7,309 nucleotides of DNA. Origin: Bacteroidales bacterium. Its GTDB lineage: Bacteria > Bacteroidota > Bacteroidia > Bacteroidales > P3. Each line of letters begins with the position of its first letter. Position 1 is the first letter of the stretch. Where the stretch lies: contig JABUUQ010000004.1 of the NCBI GenBank assembly GCA_021443125.1, positions 333,746 to 341,054 on the forward strand, written 5' to 3'. The position numbers were made by a program, and so were the translations under genes. Below the pieces are notes generated by a model. The model searched no databases. It was not told the DNA's origin and saw nothing but the letters and a program-made list of their open reading frames with translations. Positions 6,414 to 7,309 of this stretch are shown here, piece after piece.

Positions 6414-6439
6414 GGATTTATTAGTTCTTAATAACTTTG
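6411..6439 (+). promoter_or_regulatory. Possible plus-strand promoter facing the nuclease gene
   Basis: TAACTTTG at 6432-6439 matches the TAnnTTTG -7 element and continues CAA like the two stronger promoters in this window. TTTG at 6411-6414 lies 17 bp upstream, two bases short of the preferred spacing. No plus-strand gene follows: transcription would enter the nuclease gene antisense from its 3' end. It could be a chance match in A+T-rich DNA. Confidence 0.3.
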
Positions 6440-6455
6440 CAAGGAAAATAACATT

Positions 6456-7289
6456 TTATTTTTGCCAGTTGTTAAGGTCTTTTTGTACTTCAATCATCTT
6501 TTCTATTTTGTCATCGAGGTTAGGGAAGAAATCGTAGCCTGTAATTCTCTCTATTTCGTCTATACTATTTACATAATTGCTTCTTGATTTCTTTTCTCCC
6601 ATATTTTTGCATATAAAACCGATAGCTTTTGGCTCTGTTCCCAAAGATACCACCACTTTGAAGAATGCTTCGGGAACAACGACTTTGTTGGTGCCTATTG
6701 TTTGATGTTCTTGATTGTAGAAGATAGGACCGCAGATAATGTAAAGTTCGCCGTATTTTTCCACCCACTGACGGCAAAGCCTTTCTATATCGTTCCATCG
6801 GCCACTATTTAGTGCAGCACTTTGAGGGCACATATTTGTCAAAAGAAACGACTCCATCATAGCATCTTCATCCCATTTATTGTCGCCAGCAGGGCACATA
6901 TGACCACGAGTCCAGCCACTTTTTTTGTAATCTGCCAAAGTTGCACGAGGTTTTGGTACATCTTTGTCTTCTTGAAAAGCATTCTGAGGCCTTTCCAACT
7001 CTCCATTGCAACGTTCGGCAGTCAGTTTCCATGCAACCCAGTTAGGACATTTTGTGTCTTTGTTGTAAGAAACTATATACGCCTTTCTTTCCACAATCTG
7101 CTCTGCCTTGTTGGTCAAAGGTGCAACAAACTGAATGGAATCTTGATTGAATGTTGCCTTTTGCTCTTGCTTGTTTTCTTGTTCTTGTGCTGCAATCGCT
7201 TTGTTTTCAGCATTCACCGCCTTGAAATCGCAAGATATCAAACCAAAACCAAGCAACACTGCCAACAATAATAATCTGAACTTTTTCAT
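6456..7289 (-). CDS. Lipoprotein DNA/RNA non-specific endonuclease (NUC1 family)
   Basis: This 277-residue protein belongs to the secreted beta-beta-alpha-metal nucleases related to Serratia nuclease and mitochondrial EndoG, which cut DNA and RNA without sequence preference. The N-terminus MKKFRLLLLA plus a hydrophobic stretch ends in the lipobox LISC, so Cys20 should be lipidated and the protein anchored in the envelope. A Gln/Glu/Lys-rich linker (about 27-48) precedes the catalytic domain (about 65-255). The active-site motif is TRGHMCPAGD at residues 127-136, with the general-base His130; Thr127 replaces the usual Asp of DRGH. TNMCPQ at 151-156 and LNSGRWNDIE at 160-169 supply the metal ligand Asn161 and Glu169, equivalent to Asn119 and Glu127 of Serratia nuclease. 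Seven Cys besides Cys20 suggest disulfides. Likely roles are nucleic-acid scavenging or degradation of external DNA. The start is near the window edge, so its promoter is outside. It is convergent with the tRNA. Confidence 0.92.
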   Translation of the reverse strand: MKKFRLLLLAVLLGFGLISCDFKAVNAENKAIAAQEQENKQEQKATFNQDSIQFVAPLTNKAEQIVERKAYIVSYNKDTKCPNWVAWKLTAERCNGELERPQNAFQEDKDVPKPRATLADYKKSGWTRGHMCPAGDNKWDEDAMMESFLLTNMCPQSAALNSGRWNDIERLCRQWVEKYGELYIICGPIFYNQEHQTIGTNKVVVPEAFFKVVVSLGTEPKAIGFICKNMGEKKSRSNYVNSIDEIERITGYDFFPNLDDKIEKMIEVQKDLNNWQK

Positions 7290-7309
7290 ACTTTCTTAAA
7301 AATTTATGT

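Noticed and set aside
6822..7271. 149-codon plus-strand open frame opposite the nuclease
   Set aside because: It is the mirror of the signal-peptide and catalytic region of the nuclease gene and has no recognisable motif; the possible plus-strand promoter is too far upstream to support it.
7299..7306. TAAATTTT on the minus strand as the -7 element of the nuclease promoter
   Set aside because: It lacks the final G, would leave only about 9 nt before the ATG, and the -33 region is outside the window.

Overview
The window looks like ordinary chromosomal DNA from an A+T-rich member of the Bacteroidetes (Bacteroidota), probably Bacteroidales-like. Three things point there: two intergenic promoters that match the Bacteroidetes primary sigma-factor pattern exactly (TTTG, 19 bp, TAnnTTTG), the absence of clear Shine-Dalgarno sequences before the genes, and the gene content (a beta-barrel protein ending in Phe, a Bacteroidetes-style RseP, and a lipoprotein DNA/RNA endonuclease). 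The genus cannot be fixed from the sequence alone.

Layout. Positions 1-630 hold the 3' part of an outer-membrane beta-barrel protein gene. A clear promoter (658-688) then drives sufC (729-1487) and sufD (1499-2527), followed at short spacing by nadK (2568-3458) and dxr (3448-4602; 11-bp overlap with nadK). An A-rich spacer with a degenerate 21-bp phased repeat and an inverted repeat separates dxr from rseP (4717-6096). A second clear promoter (6181-6211) precedes a tRNA-Asn(GTT) gene (6246-6319), which ends in a strong intrinsic terminator (6324-6359). A convergent minus-strand gene (7289-6456) encodes a secreted lipoprotein nuclease of the DNA/RNA non-specific endonuclease family; a second hairpin (6382-6413) probably ends its transcript.

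How the genes fit together. SufC and SufD are two subunits of the SufBC2D iron-sulfur scaffold. NadK makes NADP, and Dxr uses NADPH in the first committed step of the MEP isoprenoid pathway, whose late enzymes IspG and IspH need Fe-S clusters. The sufC-sufD-nadK-dxr cluster is therefore metabolically coherent, with RseP, an intramembrane protease of envelope stress signalling, downstream. sufB and sufS do not flank sufCD here.

I see no mobile element, CRISPR array, defence system or clearly new system. The points most worth checking are sequence-level oddities: a short SufD with an N-terminal CxCxxC motif, an Asn at a normally His active-site position of Dxr, TRGH instead of DRGH in the nuclease, the 21-bp phased spacer repeat, and a possible antisense promoter facing the nuclease gene.
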